From contig JARGGH010000015.1 of NCBI GenBank assembly GCA_029210945.1, positions 1-64,000 of the forward strand: 64,000 nt of DNA. The letters run 5' to 3'. The notes below the pieces were generated by a model, which saw nothing but the letters and a program-made list of their open reading frames with translations, was not told where the DNA came from and ran no database searches. The DNA comes from Anaerolineales bacterium (GTDB lineage: Bacteria; Chloroflexota; Anaerolineae; Anaerolineales; E44-bin32). Positions within the stretch are counted from its first letter, which is position 1. Each line of letters starts with the position of its first letter. Below, piece by piece: positions 15,256 to 25,700 of the stretch. The translations under genes and the position numbers were made by a program.

Positions 15256-17370
15256 TTGATCGAACGTCAATCATTATCCGCAGAACAAAGCCGCCTGGTG
15301 GATTCTACGCCGGGTGGAACTCTATTCCTGCAAGGACCGGCGGGAGCGGGGAAGACGACTGTCGGGCGCTTTAAGATGATCGGGATGATCGAGGCGGGCG
15401 TGGATCCTGCTTCGATCCTTATCCTCGTCCCTCAACGCCGATTGGGCGAACCATATCGCCAACCAATCGAGCTCAATGCGGCCGTCGTCGAGCAGCCTGA
15501 AGTTATTACGGTTGCAGGTCTTGCCCGGCGCATGATCGAACTTTTCTGGCCGGTGGTTGCTGAGCAAGCGGGTTTTGGTCAACCGGGTGAGCCTCCCCGG
15601 TTTCTCACGCTCGAGACAGCCCAATACCATCTGTCGCGTGTCGTGGGGCCTTACCTGGATGAAGGTTATTTTGAGAGCCTAAGCCTGGACCGTTACAGGC
15701 TTTACCGGCAGATCCTCGATAACCTAAATAAAGCCGCAGTCGTGGGGTTTCCGGCATCTGAAATCAATGAGCGCTTATCGGAGGCATGGGTCGGTCCGGA
15801 GGAGCAAACCCGGATCTACGATCAGGCACAGCGCGCCGCGCTGAAGTTCCGCGCAGCTTGCTTCGCCGCTAACCTGGTTGATTTTTCCCTGCAGTATGAG
15901 CTGTTTTTTAAGCATGTTGAGGTCATTCCGGGATTCAGAGAGCATTTTTCGGATCGCTATCATCATCTGATCGTGGATAATGTCGAGGAAGAGACACCTC
16001 AGGGACACGATTTCATCGCAAGGTGGCTGCCTTCGTTTGAATCAGCCCTCCTGATCGCTGACGAGGACGGCGGCTTCAGCAGGTTCTTGGGAGCGGATCC
16101 TGATCACATCGAAGGGCTGCGAAAGGCATGTCAGGTCACTGAGCGTCTCGATTCATCACATGTGATGACCGAGCCAGTCTGCCAGTTCTCGATCTCATTG
16201 AAGACCAGTCTTCTCGGAGGCGAGATCCAAACCCGTCCCACTTTGCTCGGAGACGGAGTTGAAGTGCACAGCTCGGACTATCTGACGGATCTGCTCGATT
16301 GGATCGTCGGGGAGGTTGAAGGCCTGCTTCAGAAGGGTCTCAGACCTTCACAAATTGCGATTGTCTCACCTTTTGTCTCCGATGCGCTGCGTTTCTTGCT
16401 AACTTACAAGCTTGATCGACGTGCGATTCCGTGGGTATCACACAGGCCATCGAGGGCAATTGCCGATGAGCCTTTCAACCGCTGTCTGTTGACCATCGCC
16501 GCCATCGCACATGCCGAATGGAAGGCGCCCCCCTCGCGCGAGACCGTCGCCCAGATGCTCATGGTCGCGATGGATGGACTGGATCTCATCCGCGCCGGAC
16601 TCCTTGCGAACACTCTCTACCGCATCAAGGATGGCGCGCCGGAATTATCTTCATTCCTACAATTGCGACCCGAGATGCAGGAGCGGGTCGGCTTTCATCA
16701 GGGTGAGCTATTTGAAAGATTGCGGGAGTGGCTGGAACGCTCACAACAACACCCCCCTGCGCATTTAGACCAGTTTCTGAGCCGGCTGTTTGGCGAGCTA
16801 TTATCACAACCTGGATTTGGTTTTCATGGTCGCATAGACGCCGGGCGCGCAGCGGCGGCGATGATCAGTTCGATTCAAAAATTCCGGGCAGTCGTTGATC
16901 CCGGCCAACTTTCCAGGCACGAACTCGGCAGACAATATTACCGGCTTATCGAAGAAGGGCTTCTGGCTGCTCAGTATCAAATGGATGAGCGGGAGGCGGC
17001 CGGTGAGGCAGTCCAGATACTTCCAGCTTTCACCTATCTCACGTTTGATCGAAAGTCTTCGGTACAGTTCTGGCTAGATATTGGCAGTCCAGCATGGGCG
17101 GAGAGGCTCTACCAACCGTTAACTCACCCCTATGTACTGAGCCGGACATGGGATCGTGACGAAAAGTGGACGGATGAACATGAACGGGACGTTCGACGAG
17201 AGATTGCGGTGACATTGACGACAGGGTTGATCAGGCGTTGTCGTGAAAAGATTTATCTCTGTCACAGCGCTTACGGGGAACAAGGTCTCGAGCAGCAGGG
17301 TGTTCTGCTTAATGCCATCCAGCGAATCCTCACCCAGAATGTCGATCCTGCAGAGCTGACAGATGTTTAG
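15256..17370 (+). CDS. AddB-like P-loop ATPase/helicase-like subunit
   Basis: 704 residues, start TTG 15256. It opens like SF1 helicases (SAEQSRLVD, then Walker A GPAGAGKTT near residues 27-35). The Walker B position reads HLIVDNVEEETP instead of the DExQ of active UvrD-type enzymes, and the expected motif V/VI region is only weakly recognisable (VTLTTGLIRRCREKIYLCHS). Length and order fit the helicase-like part of AddB, which keeps ATP binding but does not act as the motor. The nuclease domain that AddB carries at its C-terminus is missing here and appears two genes downstream as a separate protein. It overlaps the next helicase gene by 8 nt. Confidence 0.7.
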   Translation: MIERQSLSAEQSRLVDSTPGGTLFLQGPAGAGKTTVGRFKMIGMIEAGVDPASILILVPQRRLGEPYRQPIELNAAVVEQPEVITVAGLARRMIELFWPVVAEQAGFGQPGEPPRFLTLETAQYHLSRVVGPYLDEGYFESLSLDRYRLYRQILDNLNKAAVVGFPASEINERLSEAWVGPEEQTRIYDQAQRAALKFRAACFAANLVDFSLQYELFFKHVEVIPGFREHFSDRYHHLIVDNVEEETPQGHDFIARWLPSFESALLIADEDGGFSRFLGADPDHIEGLRKACQVTERLDSSHVMTEPVCQFSISLKTSLLGGEIQTRPTLLGDGVEVHSSDYLTDLLDWIVGEVEGLLQKGLRPSQIAIVSPFVSDALRFLLTYKLDRRAIPWVSHRPSRAIADEPFNRCLLTIAAIAHAEWKAPPSRETVAQMLMVAMDGLDLIRAGLLANTLYRIKDGAPELSSFLQLRPEMQERVGFHQGELFERLREWLERSQQHPPAHLDQFLSRLFGELLSQPGFGFHGRIDAGRAAAAMISSIQKFRAVVDPGQLSRHELGRQYYRLIEEGLLAAQYQMDEREAAGEAVQILPAFTYLTFDRKSSVQFWLDIGSPAWAERLYQPLTHPYVLSRTWDRDEKWTDEHERDVRREIAVTLTTGLIRRCREKIYLCHSAYGEQGLEQQGVLLNAIQRILTQNVDPAELTDV

Positions 17371-19591
17371 ACCGCGTCCGCATCAAGAGCAGATCCTCGC
17401 TTACCGCGCCGGGCGCATGGGCGTCTCGGCCGTTCCCGGCAGCGGTAAGACATCCACATTGTCCTTGTTAGCGGCGGACCTGATTTCAGGTGGTTTCATC
17501 GAGGAAAACCAGGAAGTCCTCATTGTAACGCTGGTAAATTCTGCGGTTGACCATTTTGCATCCCGGGTTGGGAGATTTATCCGCTCGCGCGGATTGCTGC
17601 CCAATGTCGGCTATCGAGTGCGCACGCTTCATGGGCTCGCCCACGATATCGTGCGTGAACGACCGGATCTAGCCGGGGTATCGGAAGGATTTGAGATCGC
17701 AGATGGGTTGACGACGGAGCGCATCCTCCGTGCCGCGAGCGATCGTTGGGCAAATGAGCATGTTGGCGTGCTTGACGGTTTTCTTAAAGCGGATCTCTCG
17801 GAGAATGATCGGCAAAAAGTCCGTCGCAGGGATTGGCCGAATCTCATCCGTACCATCGGGGATGCGTTTATCCAACAGGCCAAGGACCTGCGCGTATCCC
17901 CACAGGATATCGTTGAAAAGTTGGAAGGTTTACCTGCCCGATACCCCCTCCTCGAAATGGGGGTGGCGGTTTACCAGGAATATGAAAAGGCGCTTACGAT
18001 CCGGGGGCTGCTGGACTTCAACGATCTAATCGTCAGGGCGCTGCAGGCGATCGAGACAGATCCGGGATTCCTGCACAATTTGCGCGAACGTTGGCCATAT
18101 ATTCTGGAGGATGAGGCGCAGGATAGCAGCCGGTTGCAGGAGCGGATTCTGCATTGCCTGGTGGGCCCGGATGGCAACTGGGTCCGCGTTGGCGATCCGA
18201 ACCAGGCGATTTTCGAGACATTCACGACGGCCAGCCCCGAATTCCTGAAAGAATTCATTAGATCCCCAAGTGTCACCTCACGAATCTTGCCGCATTCAGG
18301 ACGTTCTACCGAGAGCATCATCAAGCTGGCAAACCAGTTGATTAAGTGGGCGGAAGCAGAACACCCGGTGGCTCCGCTGCGGGGTGCGCTCCAACAACCA
18401 TTCATCCGACCCTCTCCACCCGGCGACCCGCAGCCAAATCCTCCCGATGAGCCGGATCAAGTCCACCTGATGGACATCGCCTACACGGCGGAAGAGGAGC
18501 TCGATGTCGTCATTCGTTCCGTAAATAAATGGCTTCAGGATCATCCTGACGATACGGTCGCGGTCCTGGTACCCAGAAATGAACGGGGAGCTCAACTTGT
18601 CGAAGGCTTTAGAGAACGGGGTGTTCCATATGTCGAGCTGCTGCGCAGCACGGAGGTCACGCGCAATCTCGCCCGGGCTCTCTCTGAAGCTCTCAGACAT
18701 CTGGCGAGCCCGAATCTACCCGGCTCGCTGCCAGGAGCATTCACCACCTCGCGATGGGGTGCTGATCGCAGTGGAGCTGCGCAAGCGATCGTTGTTCAGG
18801 CGGCTCAGGCGCTTCGAAGCTGTCTGCACCCGGAAGCCTTCGTGTGGCCAAGACCGGGAGAGGATTGGCTGGACGGACTTGATGAGGGGTACGGAGAAAA
18901 TGTCCGAAACCTGCTTACGGAATTCCGTGCGGTGCTGCAGCGATGGCACGCGGCGGTGGTCCTGCCGGTCGATCAATTGCTGCTCACCATTTCTCATGAT
19001 TTGAGCCTGGGTGCCGATGAACTGGCGCTGGTCTACAAATTGTCGCTTGCGCTTGCGCGCATCCACCGAAGCAATCCCGGCTGGCAGTTGCTGGACCTTG
19101 CAGACGAATTGGAGCGTATTGCGAACAATCAACGTCGTTTCATCGGTTTTGGTGAACTAGAATCTGCCTTCGACCCGGAACGCTATCCTGGTCAGGTGAT
19201 CGTCGCGACGATGCATAAAGCCAAGGGTCTGGAATGGGATCGGGTGTATTTGACCGCAATGAATAATTACAACTTTCCATCTATGGAGCCGGATGACCGG
19301 TTCATCGCCGAGCGCTGGTTTACGAGGGATGGCCTGAATCTGCAGGCAGAAGCCTTGGTACAATTTAAAGCATTGATGGATGGGGAATTGGGGTTTGTGC
19401 TCAAGGAAGGCCAGGCGACAGTTGATGCGCGTGTGGAGTACGCCGCCGAGCGGCTGCGCCTGTTGTTTGTCGGTGTGACCAGAGCGAAACGTGAATTGGT
19501 GATCACCTGGAATTTAGGGCGCAAGGACGACCTGAAACCAGCTACACCGTTTAAGATGTTGCTTGATTTCTGGGAGGGGACGGATGCCTGA
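17363..19591 (+). CDS. UvrD/AddA-like SF1 DNA helicase
   Basis: 742 residues. An active-looking superfamily 1A helicase: Walker A AVPGSGKTSTL (about residues 22-32), Walker B YILEDEAQD, motif III region VGDPNQAIF, motif V VATMHKAKGLEWDRVYL and motif VI RLLFVGVTRAKREL. It lacks the C-terminal PD-(D/E)XK nuclease of AddA or RecB. Bound between the AddB-like gene and the Fe-S nuclease gene, with overlaps of 8 nt on both sides, it is most likely the motor of a three-polypeptide AddAB-like double-strand-break processing enzyme. A simple UvrD/PcrA repair helicase is less likely given the context. Confidence 0.87.
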   Translation: MFRPRPHQEQILAYRAGRMGVSAVPGSGKTSTLSLLAADLISGGFIEENQEVLIVTLVNSAVDHFASRVGRFIRSRGLLPNVGYRVRTLHGLAHDIVRERPDLAGVSEGFEIADGLTTERILRAASDRWANEHVGVLDGFLKADLSENDRQKVRRRDWPNLIRTIGDAFIQQAKDLRVSPQDIVEKLEGLPARYPLLEMGVAVYQEYEKALTIRGLLDFNDLIVRALQAIETDPGFLHNLRERWPYILEDEAQDSSRLQERILHCLVGPDGNWVRVGDPNQAIFETFTTASPEFLKEFIRSPSVTSRILPHSGRSTESIIKLANQLIKWAEAEHPVAPLRGALQQPFIRPSPPGDPQPNPPDEPDQVHLMDIAYTAEEELDVVIRSVNKWLQDHPDDTVAVLVPRNERGAQLVEGFRERGVPYVELLRSTEVTRNLARALSEALRHLASPNLPGSLPGAFTTSRWGADRSGAAQAIVVQAAQALRSCLHPEAFVWPRPGEDWLDGLDEGYGENVRNLLTEFRAVLQRWHAAVVLPVDQLLLTISHDLSLGADELALVYKLSLALARIHRSNPGWQLLDLADELERIANNQRRFIGFGELESAFDPERYPGQVIVATMHKAKGLEWDRVYLTAMNNYNFPSMEPDDRFIAERWFTRDGLNLQAEALVQFKALMDGELGFVLKEGQATVDARVEYAAERLRLLFVGVTRAKRELVITWNLGRKDDLKPATPFKMLLDFWEGTDA

Positions 19592-20417
19592 TTTAGAAGC
19601 GGATTTTCGTTTCACGCAGGTCTGCTTGCAAGACTATCTCGATTGCAAGCGGCGCTTCCAGCTGCGCTATTTGATCAAACAGCCCTGGCCTGCTCACGTT
19701 GTCGAGCCAGCGGATGCGTTTGAGCATCACATTGAACAGGGCAAACAGTTCCACCGGCTTGTGCAGCAATACGTTCTCGGGATCCAGGTTGAGGTATTGA
19801 ACCGGTTCGCTGTCGATCCCCCTCTGGCTGATTGGTGGCAGGCGTTCCTCAAGTGTGGACTGGAGGGCATCCCGGAGGTTCGCTTTCCAGAACATACCCG
19901 CGCAACTTCTCTGGCAGGATATGGGCTTGTTGGAAAATATGATCTTATTGCGTTAAGTGACGCAGGTGAGGTCTGGATCGTTGATTGGAAAACCAGCCGC
20001 AGGGTTCCAGGGATGAACGAGCTTCGCCTGCGGATGCAGTCGCGTGTCTACCCGTTCATACTCTCACGGGAAGGATTGCGCCATACCGGCAACCGGCCCA
20101 TTGAACCGGACCGTATCACAATGCGCTACTGGTTTGCCGGGGATCCCCGGAACCCGAAGGAATTTACTTACCACCAGGAGCAGTACGCCGAGGATCAGGA
20201 ATTTCTGGAGAATCTAATCCACGAAATCGAAATGACGGCCGACGAAGTTTTTCCGCTTACCGAGGATAAGCAGGTGTGCCGCTTCTGTCTTTACCGTTCA
20301 CTATGCGATCGAGGAGTAGAAGCGGGCTCTTTTTCAGATCTCGTGAGCGATGTGGAAGATCTCGGTGAGTGGCCTGAGGGGATCGATCTGGATCAAATCG
20401 AGGAGATTGCATTCTGA
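19584..20417 (+). CDS. Stand-alone Fe-S PD-(D/E)XK nuclease (AddB/Cas4-like)
   Basis: 277 residues from the ATG at 19584; GGGAGGGG lies just upstream and the start overlaps the helicase stop (ATGCCTGA). Visible: the RecB-type GKQFHRLVQQY helix (metal-site His), and the core VWIVDWKTSRRV with the catalytic Asp and Lys. One cysteine in DCKRRFQL (residue 21) plus a CxxCx5C cluster (VCRFCLYRSLC, near the C-terminus) give the four ligands of a 4Fe-4S cluster. The CxxCx5C spacing is the one I recall for the AddB nuclease domain. It probably supplies the nuclease to the two upstream helicase subunits. No CRISPR array or other cas genes are present, which argues against a Cas4 role. Confidence 0.82.
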   Translation: MPDLEADFRFTQVCLQDYLDCKRRFQLRYLIKQPWPAHVVEPADAFEHHIEQGKQFHRLVQQYVLGIQVEVLNRFAVDPPLADWWQAFLKCGLEGIPEVRFPEHTRATSLAGYGLVGKYDLIALSDAGEVWIVDWKTSRRVPGMNELRLRMQSRVYPFILSREGLRHTGNRPIEPDRITMRYWFAGDPRNPKEFTYHQEQYAEDQEFLENLIHEIEMTADEVFPLTEDKQVCRFCLYRSLCDRGVEAGSFSDLVSDVEDLGEWPEGIDLDQIEEIAF

Positions 20418-20419
20418 CC

Positions 20420-22726
20420 GTGCCCAGGACGCGCTGGATCGAACCGCGCGAAAGCCGGATTCCCCCAGAATTCCGGGCGGTGATCGGTGGCCATCCGATC
20501 GTGGCGGAAACGCTGATTGCCCGCGGGCAAGACACGATCGAAAAAGGGCTTGGATTTATCGATCCGGATCGCTACCGTCCTGCTCCCAGCAGCGATATGC
20601 CCGGTGTCGAGGCAGCTGTGGAGAGGCTCACCCAGGCACGCCGACGACAGGAAAAGGTTTGTGTCTGGGGAGATTTTGACGTTGATGGGCAGACGTCTAC
20701 CGCTTTATTGGTTGGATGTCTGCGGGCGCTCGATTACACGGTCAGCTACCATATTCCCCACCGGGAGCGCGAATCCCACGGTTTGAACGTCAACCATCTC
20801 GAGCCGATCATCGACGAGGGTGTGAGCCTGATCGTCACCTGTGACACAGGCATCGGAGCGGTCGAACCGGCAGCGTACGCACGGTCCCGGGGAGTGGACA
20901 TCATCGTCACGGACCATCATGATCTCCCCGATCGAATGCCCGAAGCAATCGCGCTCGTGAATCCCAAGTTTCTCCCCGAAGAACACAGCCTGCGCGAACT
21001 GCCCGGTGTGGGCGTCGCTTACCACACTGCTCGGAGGCTTGTGCAGGAGCTCGACGCTGATCTCAATCCAGAGACCTATCTCGACCTTGTAGCGCTGGGG
21101 ATCGTCTCCGATTTGGCAATTCAGGTCAAGGATGTTCGCTATCTTCTACAGCTCGGTCTCAGGCAGCTGCGCAAGACCCGGAGATCAGGTCTCAGAACGC
21201 TGATGACCGTTGCAGGCGTGGAACAGAGCTTCATCTCAGAGGAGCAAATAGGTTTTCTGCTGGGGCCCCGGATGAATGCCCTTGGCCGGCTTTCGGATGC
21301 TCAACCCTCGGTTGAATTCCTGCTCGGTGCCGATGAGGACCAGGCGGTTTCTTTTGCCAGGAAGTTGGAATCCCTTAACGCTGAACGCAAACAACTGTCA
21401 GACGCGGTCTACGCGTCCGCCCGGCACAAGCTGGCGAGAGATCCTGGCTTAATGAAGGGCGCGGCAATCGTGCTGGCTGATCCGCAGTGGCCTTTAGGGA
21501 TTGTGGGCCTGGTTGCGGGAAGGCTGGCAAATGAATTTCAAAAGCCCGCCTTCCTCCTAGCTGAAATCGAAGGAGGTGTTTCGCGCGGCTCGGCGAGATC
21601 GGTCCCCGGCATCGATATCTCAAAGGCAATCTCTGCACAGGCAGAAATTCTGGAAGGATTCGGTGGCCATCCGATGGCGGCTGGATTATCGATCAGGACG
21701 GAGTTCATCGATGACTTCCGTCAACGGGTGGACCTCACGATTTCTCAGATCGCAGATGGGACGGCTGGTGCGGGTGATCTGATGATCGATGCATACCTCC
21801 CAATCGATTCGATTGACCTGGGTCTGATCGATGATCTCGAACGGTTGGCCCCCTTCGGCCCGGGAAATCCGGCGCTGCTCTTTGTAGCGAAGGGCCTCGA
21901 AGTGATCGATGCACGGCCGATCGGCAAGACCGATGAGCATTTGCTGGTCCGGGTCGAAACGGCGGGTGGTCTAGAGAAAGAACTGGTCTGGTGGAATGGG
22001 AACGACAGGGAGATGCCCGAGGGTAGGTTTGACCTGGCGTTCCACGCTCGTTCCTCGAGTTACAAAGGGATCCGCCAGGTTCAGCTAGAGTGGGTGGCGG
22101 CGAAAGCGCACAGCCCGCTTGAAACCGATCTGCATGAGACTTCGGCACTCATTGTTACGGATTGCCGCTTCCTTTCCAACCCGAGTGAGGCCCTGAAGGC
22201 ACTCGATAAGGCCGGGACACTTATCTGGGCGGAAGGAACCCGTTCGGGGCCGATCACCTCTTCTACCAGGGTCGATCTTCAGTCTGCGCGAGAGCTGGCG
22301 ATCTGGACGGCACCCCCGGATATCGGCATTTTGCGGAGTGCGCTGCGCACGGTAAAGCCCGAGCGCGTGCATATCTTCTCGCTTGACCCGGGTTACGGTT
22401 CGTTGAAATCCTTTCTGGCCGGGCTCGCCGGCATGGTCAAATTTGCGCTCAATAATTCACGGGGCGAGATTAGTCTATCTGCGGCTGCAGCCGGGCTTGC
22501 CCAGACGGAGAGAGCTGTCATATACGGGATTGAATATCTCGCGAACCACGGAGTCGTCAGCGTGCTGGAAAGATCAGATGAGGGATTTGTTCTGGGGGAA
22601 GCTCACGACAGGGTGAGCGCGAACCTGCCGCCCGACCCGCGTCTGGAGCGTTCTCTGAAAGAGACGGCCGCTTTTCGCGCCTTTTTACGGAAGGTGGAAC
22701 CTGACTGGTATCGGAGGCTGGATTAG
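20420..22726 (+). CDS. recJ: Single-stranded-DNA exonuclease RecJ
   Basis: 768 residues, start GTG 20420. RecJ degrades single-stranded DNA 5' to 3' in recombination and mismatch repair. Motifs: VWGDFDVDGQTSTALL (DHH motif I), VTCDTGIG, VTDHHDLPD (the DHH), and the DHHA1 motif GGHPMAAGLS. An OB-fold region follows, then a C-terminal extension of about 200 residues, comparable to the long RecJ proteins of Firmicutes rather than the roughly 577-residue E. coli enzyme. It begins 2 nt after the nuclease gene, so the helicase, nuclease and RecJ genes form one DNA-repair operon. It overlaps the convergent kinase gene by 4 nt. Confidence 0.94.
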   Translation: MPRTRWIEPRESRIPPEFRAVIGGHPIVAETLIARGQDTIEKGLGFIDPDRYRPAPSSDMPGVEAAVERLTQARRRQEKVCVWGDFDVDGQTSTALLVGCLRALDYTVSYHIPHRERESHGLNVNHLEPIIDEGVSLIVTCDTGIGAVEPAAYARSRGVDIIVTDHHDLPDRMPEAIALVNPKFLPEEHSLRELPGVGVAYHTARRLVQELDADLNPETYLDLVALGIVSDLAIQVKDVRYLLQLGLRQLRKTRRSGLRTLMTVAGVEQSFISEEQIGFLLGPRMNALGRLSDAQPSVEFLLGADEDQAVSFARKLESLNAERKQLSDAVYASARHKLARDPGLMKGAAIVLADPQWPLGIVGLVAGRLANEFQKPAFLLAEIEGGVSRGSARSVPGIDISKAISAQAEILEGFGGHPMAAGLSIRTEFIDDFRQRVDLTISQIADGTAGAGDLMIDAYLPIDSIDLGLIDDLERLAPFGPGNPALLFVAKGLEVIDARPIGKTDEHLLVRVETAGGLEKELVWWNGNDREMPEGRFDLAFHARSSSYKGIRQVQLEWVAAKAHSPLETDLHETSALIVTDCRFLSNPSEALKALDKAGTLIWAEGTRSGPITSSTRVDLQSARELAIWTAPPDIGILRSALRTVKPERVHIFSLDPGYGSLKSFLAGLAGMVKFALNNSRGEISLSAAAAGLAQTERAVIYGIEYLANHGVVSVLERSDEGFVLGEAHDRVSANLPPDPRLERSLKETAAFRAFLRKVEPDWYRRLD

Positions 22727-25700
22727 GAGTCTTTCTGGGCAGTTAGCGGCAATCGTATTCTGAAGCGGCTGCCTCCGCCAGGGTTGTCCTCGACCCAGAT
22801 CTCGCCATTGTGGGCTTCAATTGCTAATTTGCAGAATGCCAGACCGAGTCCGGTTCCACGCCTGCGCCCTTTCGTTCCAGGGACCTGCGAGTATAGATCG
22901 AAAATTTGGTTGCGAAAATCGGCGGGTATCCCCGGGCCGGTATCGACCACGTCAATAAGTAGGTTCGAATCGCGAACCCGCAGTTTGAGGACGACCTCGC
23001 CTCCAGCCGGCGTGAACTTGAGCGCATTGTCGAGCAGATTGGATAAAACACGGAAGATTTTTTCCTCATCAAGGTTCATCTTCGGAAGGGCGGGATCCAG
23101 TTGGAAGTCGAGGATCACACCAGCTTGCTCGGCTTCCGGCAGGAAGGTATCTATAAGGTGCGGGATAAGCTCATGGAAATCCACCTCGATCGAAGCAAGC
23201 ACAAACTGCCCGGACTCGAGTTTGGAGAGATCCAGCAGAGCATTGACCAATCCCAGCATCTGGTGAACGCTGCGATCCGCAATGCCCAGAGCTTGCTGCA
23301 TGATCGGTGTCTGTCGTTCTACGTTTAGCTGCATTCGCAGAAGCTCCATACTGTTCAAGATCGCCGATAAAGGGCTTCGCAAATCGTGTACGATCATCTC
23401 CGTGAGGTGCTTGCGACTCTCCTCCAGCTGCATCTCTTCCGATACATCACGGACCACGATCAGCCAGCCAATCAGCTTCCCCTGCCTGTCGTGAACAGGG
23501 GTTTCCAGCCTTCGAAGAATTTGGCGTTCATTGGCGGGCAGTTCGTAAGTTGAGATACCGGGCAAATGACCTTTGCCCGATTGGAGTGATGAGACCAGGT
23601 CGTTGACTTCTGATTGTTTGTAACCCAGACGCTGAAGGAGGCCTTGATCGATGTTCTGGAGGGGAGTATCTGCAAACTGATCGAGATCGGACCCGATTAA
23701 CTCCTTGAGCTGGGTGTTTACGACCGCGATCCTGCCGTGCCGGTCGATCATCAGCATGCCTTCCCTCGTTGAGTTCAAGACTGCTGAAAGGAGGTTGTTG
23801 CTCTGGCTGATTTGTTGAAACAGATCGCTATTCTCGAGGATAATTGAGGCCTGGATGGCGATCGATTGAACGGTTCGCAGTTCCTCTTCCTCAAAAAGGT
23901 CCATTCGGTTGCGGATCAATTCAACCAGGCCCAGCATTCGCCCGCCGATAGTGAGCGGCAGCATTAACAGCGTGCCACCGCCTCGTGATTCGAGATGGGC
24001 GCTGTCCGCTGGAGTCGGCGGGTCTTCGGAGGTCCACTGAATCGAACGACGGTTCTCAAGACAAGCTTTAACTCCGGGCAGCTCCATGACAAGTGTCCGT
24101 GGATTCCGGCGGCTATCGACGGTCGTTTTCCCTTCAATACCAATCAGAAAATTCAGCGATGGGTCTTCGACTGCATAGCGGTAGACATAAACAGCATCTG
24201 CATTGACCGCAAAAGCCAGGCTGTCGGCAAGCGCCAGCGCGACGGCATTGGTGTCCAGTGACTCAGCGATCTGGGCGCTGGCCTGATAGAGGAGCGACTG
24301 CTCCTTCAGGCGTTGCTGCAGTTCATCGTAAAGGCTGGCATTGCGCAGGGCATTTGCTGCCTGAGATGCGAGTTGAATAATGAACGCTTCCTCTTCATCC
24401 GAAAAGCCACCCTTTTCGCCCTTCTCAAGCGTGATCACACCGATCGTGTCACCCTGGCTGATGATGGGGGTGAAAAGCATGCTCGATGGTTGGGGCATTT
24501 TCGATCCAAGCTCGGGATCGTTCTGGGAGTCGGGCACATTCGTAACCTGCCCGGTGTCGAAAGCATGCTGAGCAAGCCGGTTGATGGCGCCCAACGAGCG
24601 CGTCAGATGCTCTGGATCTTCCGGGTTCTTGGTTTCGACTGCAACCGTCTCCAATTTCCCCGTGTCTGGATTCAAGATATCCAGATATCCGCTGGTCGCG
24701 GTGGTGGCTTGCAATCCGTGATAGACGACGGTTTCGTAGACATCTCCGGTTGTGATAGAAGCAGTTACTTGGCGACCGATTGCTTCCAGTCTCGCCAGCT
24801 GTTCTACTCTTCGTTTCAACTCGGCGTTTGTGGCTGCAAATTCATCTGAGAGTTTTAAGGACTGACTGAGCTGGGCGCTGAATGCTAGAAGCTGTTTTCG
24901 TTCAGCGGTGCTGGGTTCATGATTCCGGTTGAAAAACAACCAGAGCTGACCAAGCACCTCACCACCTGTTGAAAGTGGCAGAACGAGCACCCTCTCAATT
25001 CTGCGCTCTTCTAGCGATTGCAGCGTTTGAACGTCAATCGAGGTCAGATCCTTTAGCTGGAATTCCTGGATGGTTGAGATCGGTCTGCCATCGGGAGACA
25101 GCGGACCGGCAGTTGAGGCGAGAAGTCCGTTGGCCTGGTCGATCGAAATGTTCAATGTATGGGCGAGCCGCATCTCCCGGTTTTTGGAATCTTCCAGGAA
25201 AAGCGCAGCACAGTCACCGCATCCGAGCTCGTTGAGCGCCAGGTCGACTATGGCGTAATGGCTTTCACCCTCAGGCGCCGGATCGCGTGCTGTGGCGAGG
25301 TTGAAAAGCGCTTCCAGTGTGCGGGTTTTACTAGCCAGGGCGTCTTGTCGTTGAATCATCAGCCTGAGTGATGGTGCAGCGATCGATACCATTCCTCCAT
25401 AGAGGATCAACGCCGTCTCCGAGATGACGCCGTAGGCAATCGATCCCAGGATAATGATGGGAATCGGCAGCAGCGCAATCAGGCTGACAATCACTGCCTC
25501 ACGTCCGGTTATTCGGTGAGAGGCACGCAGCCATCGCTCAATAGAATGAATAATCAAAAAGAGCAGGCTGATGCTGACGGAGAGAGCGATCGTCGGGAAA
25601 ACCTCCGGCAGTGCTGCCGCATCTGATAGGACCCTCCCGCCAACCATTCGATAGACCGCCAGCCCGCCTGCAGTGCTGATAATTTGCCGGTTCATTTCCC

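Noticed and set aside
19584-20417. Cas4 of a CRISPR system
   Set aside because: No repeats or cas genes are present; the gene is embedded in a helicase/RecJ operon and its CxxCx5C spacing suits AddB.
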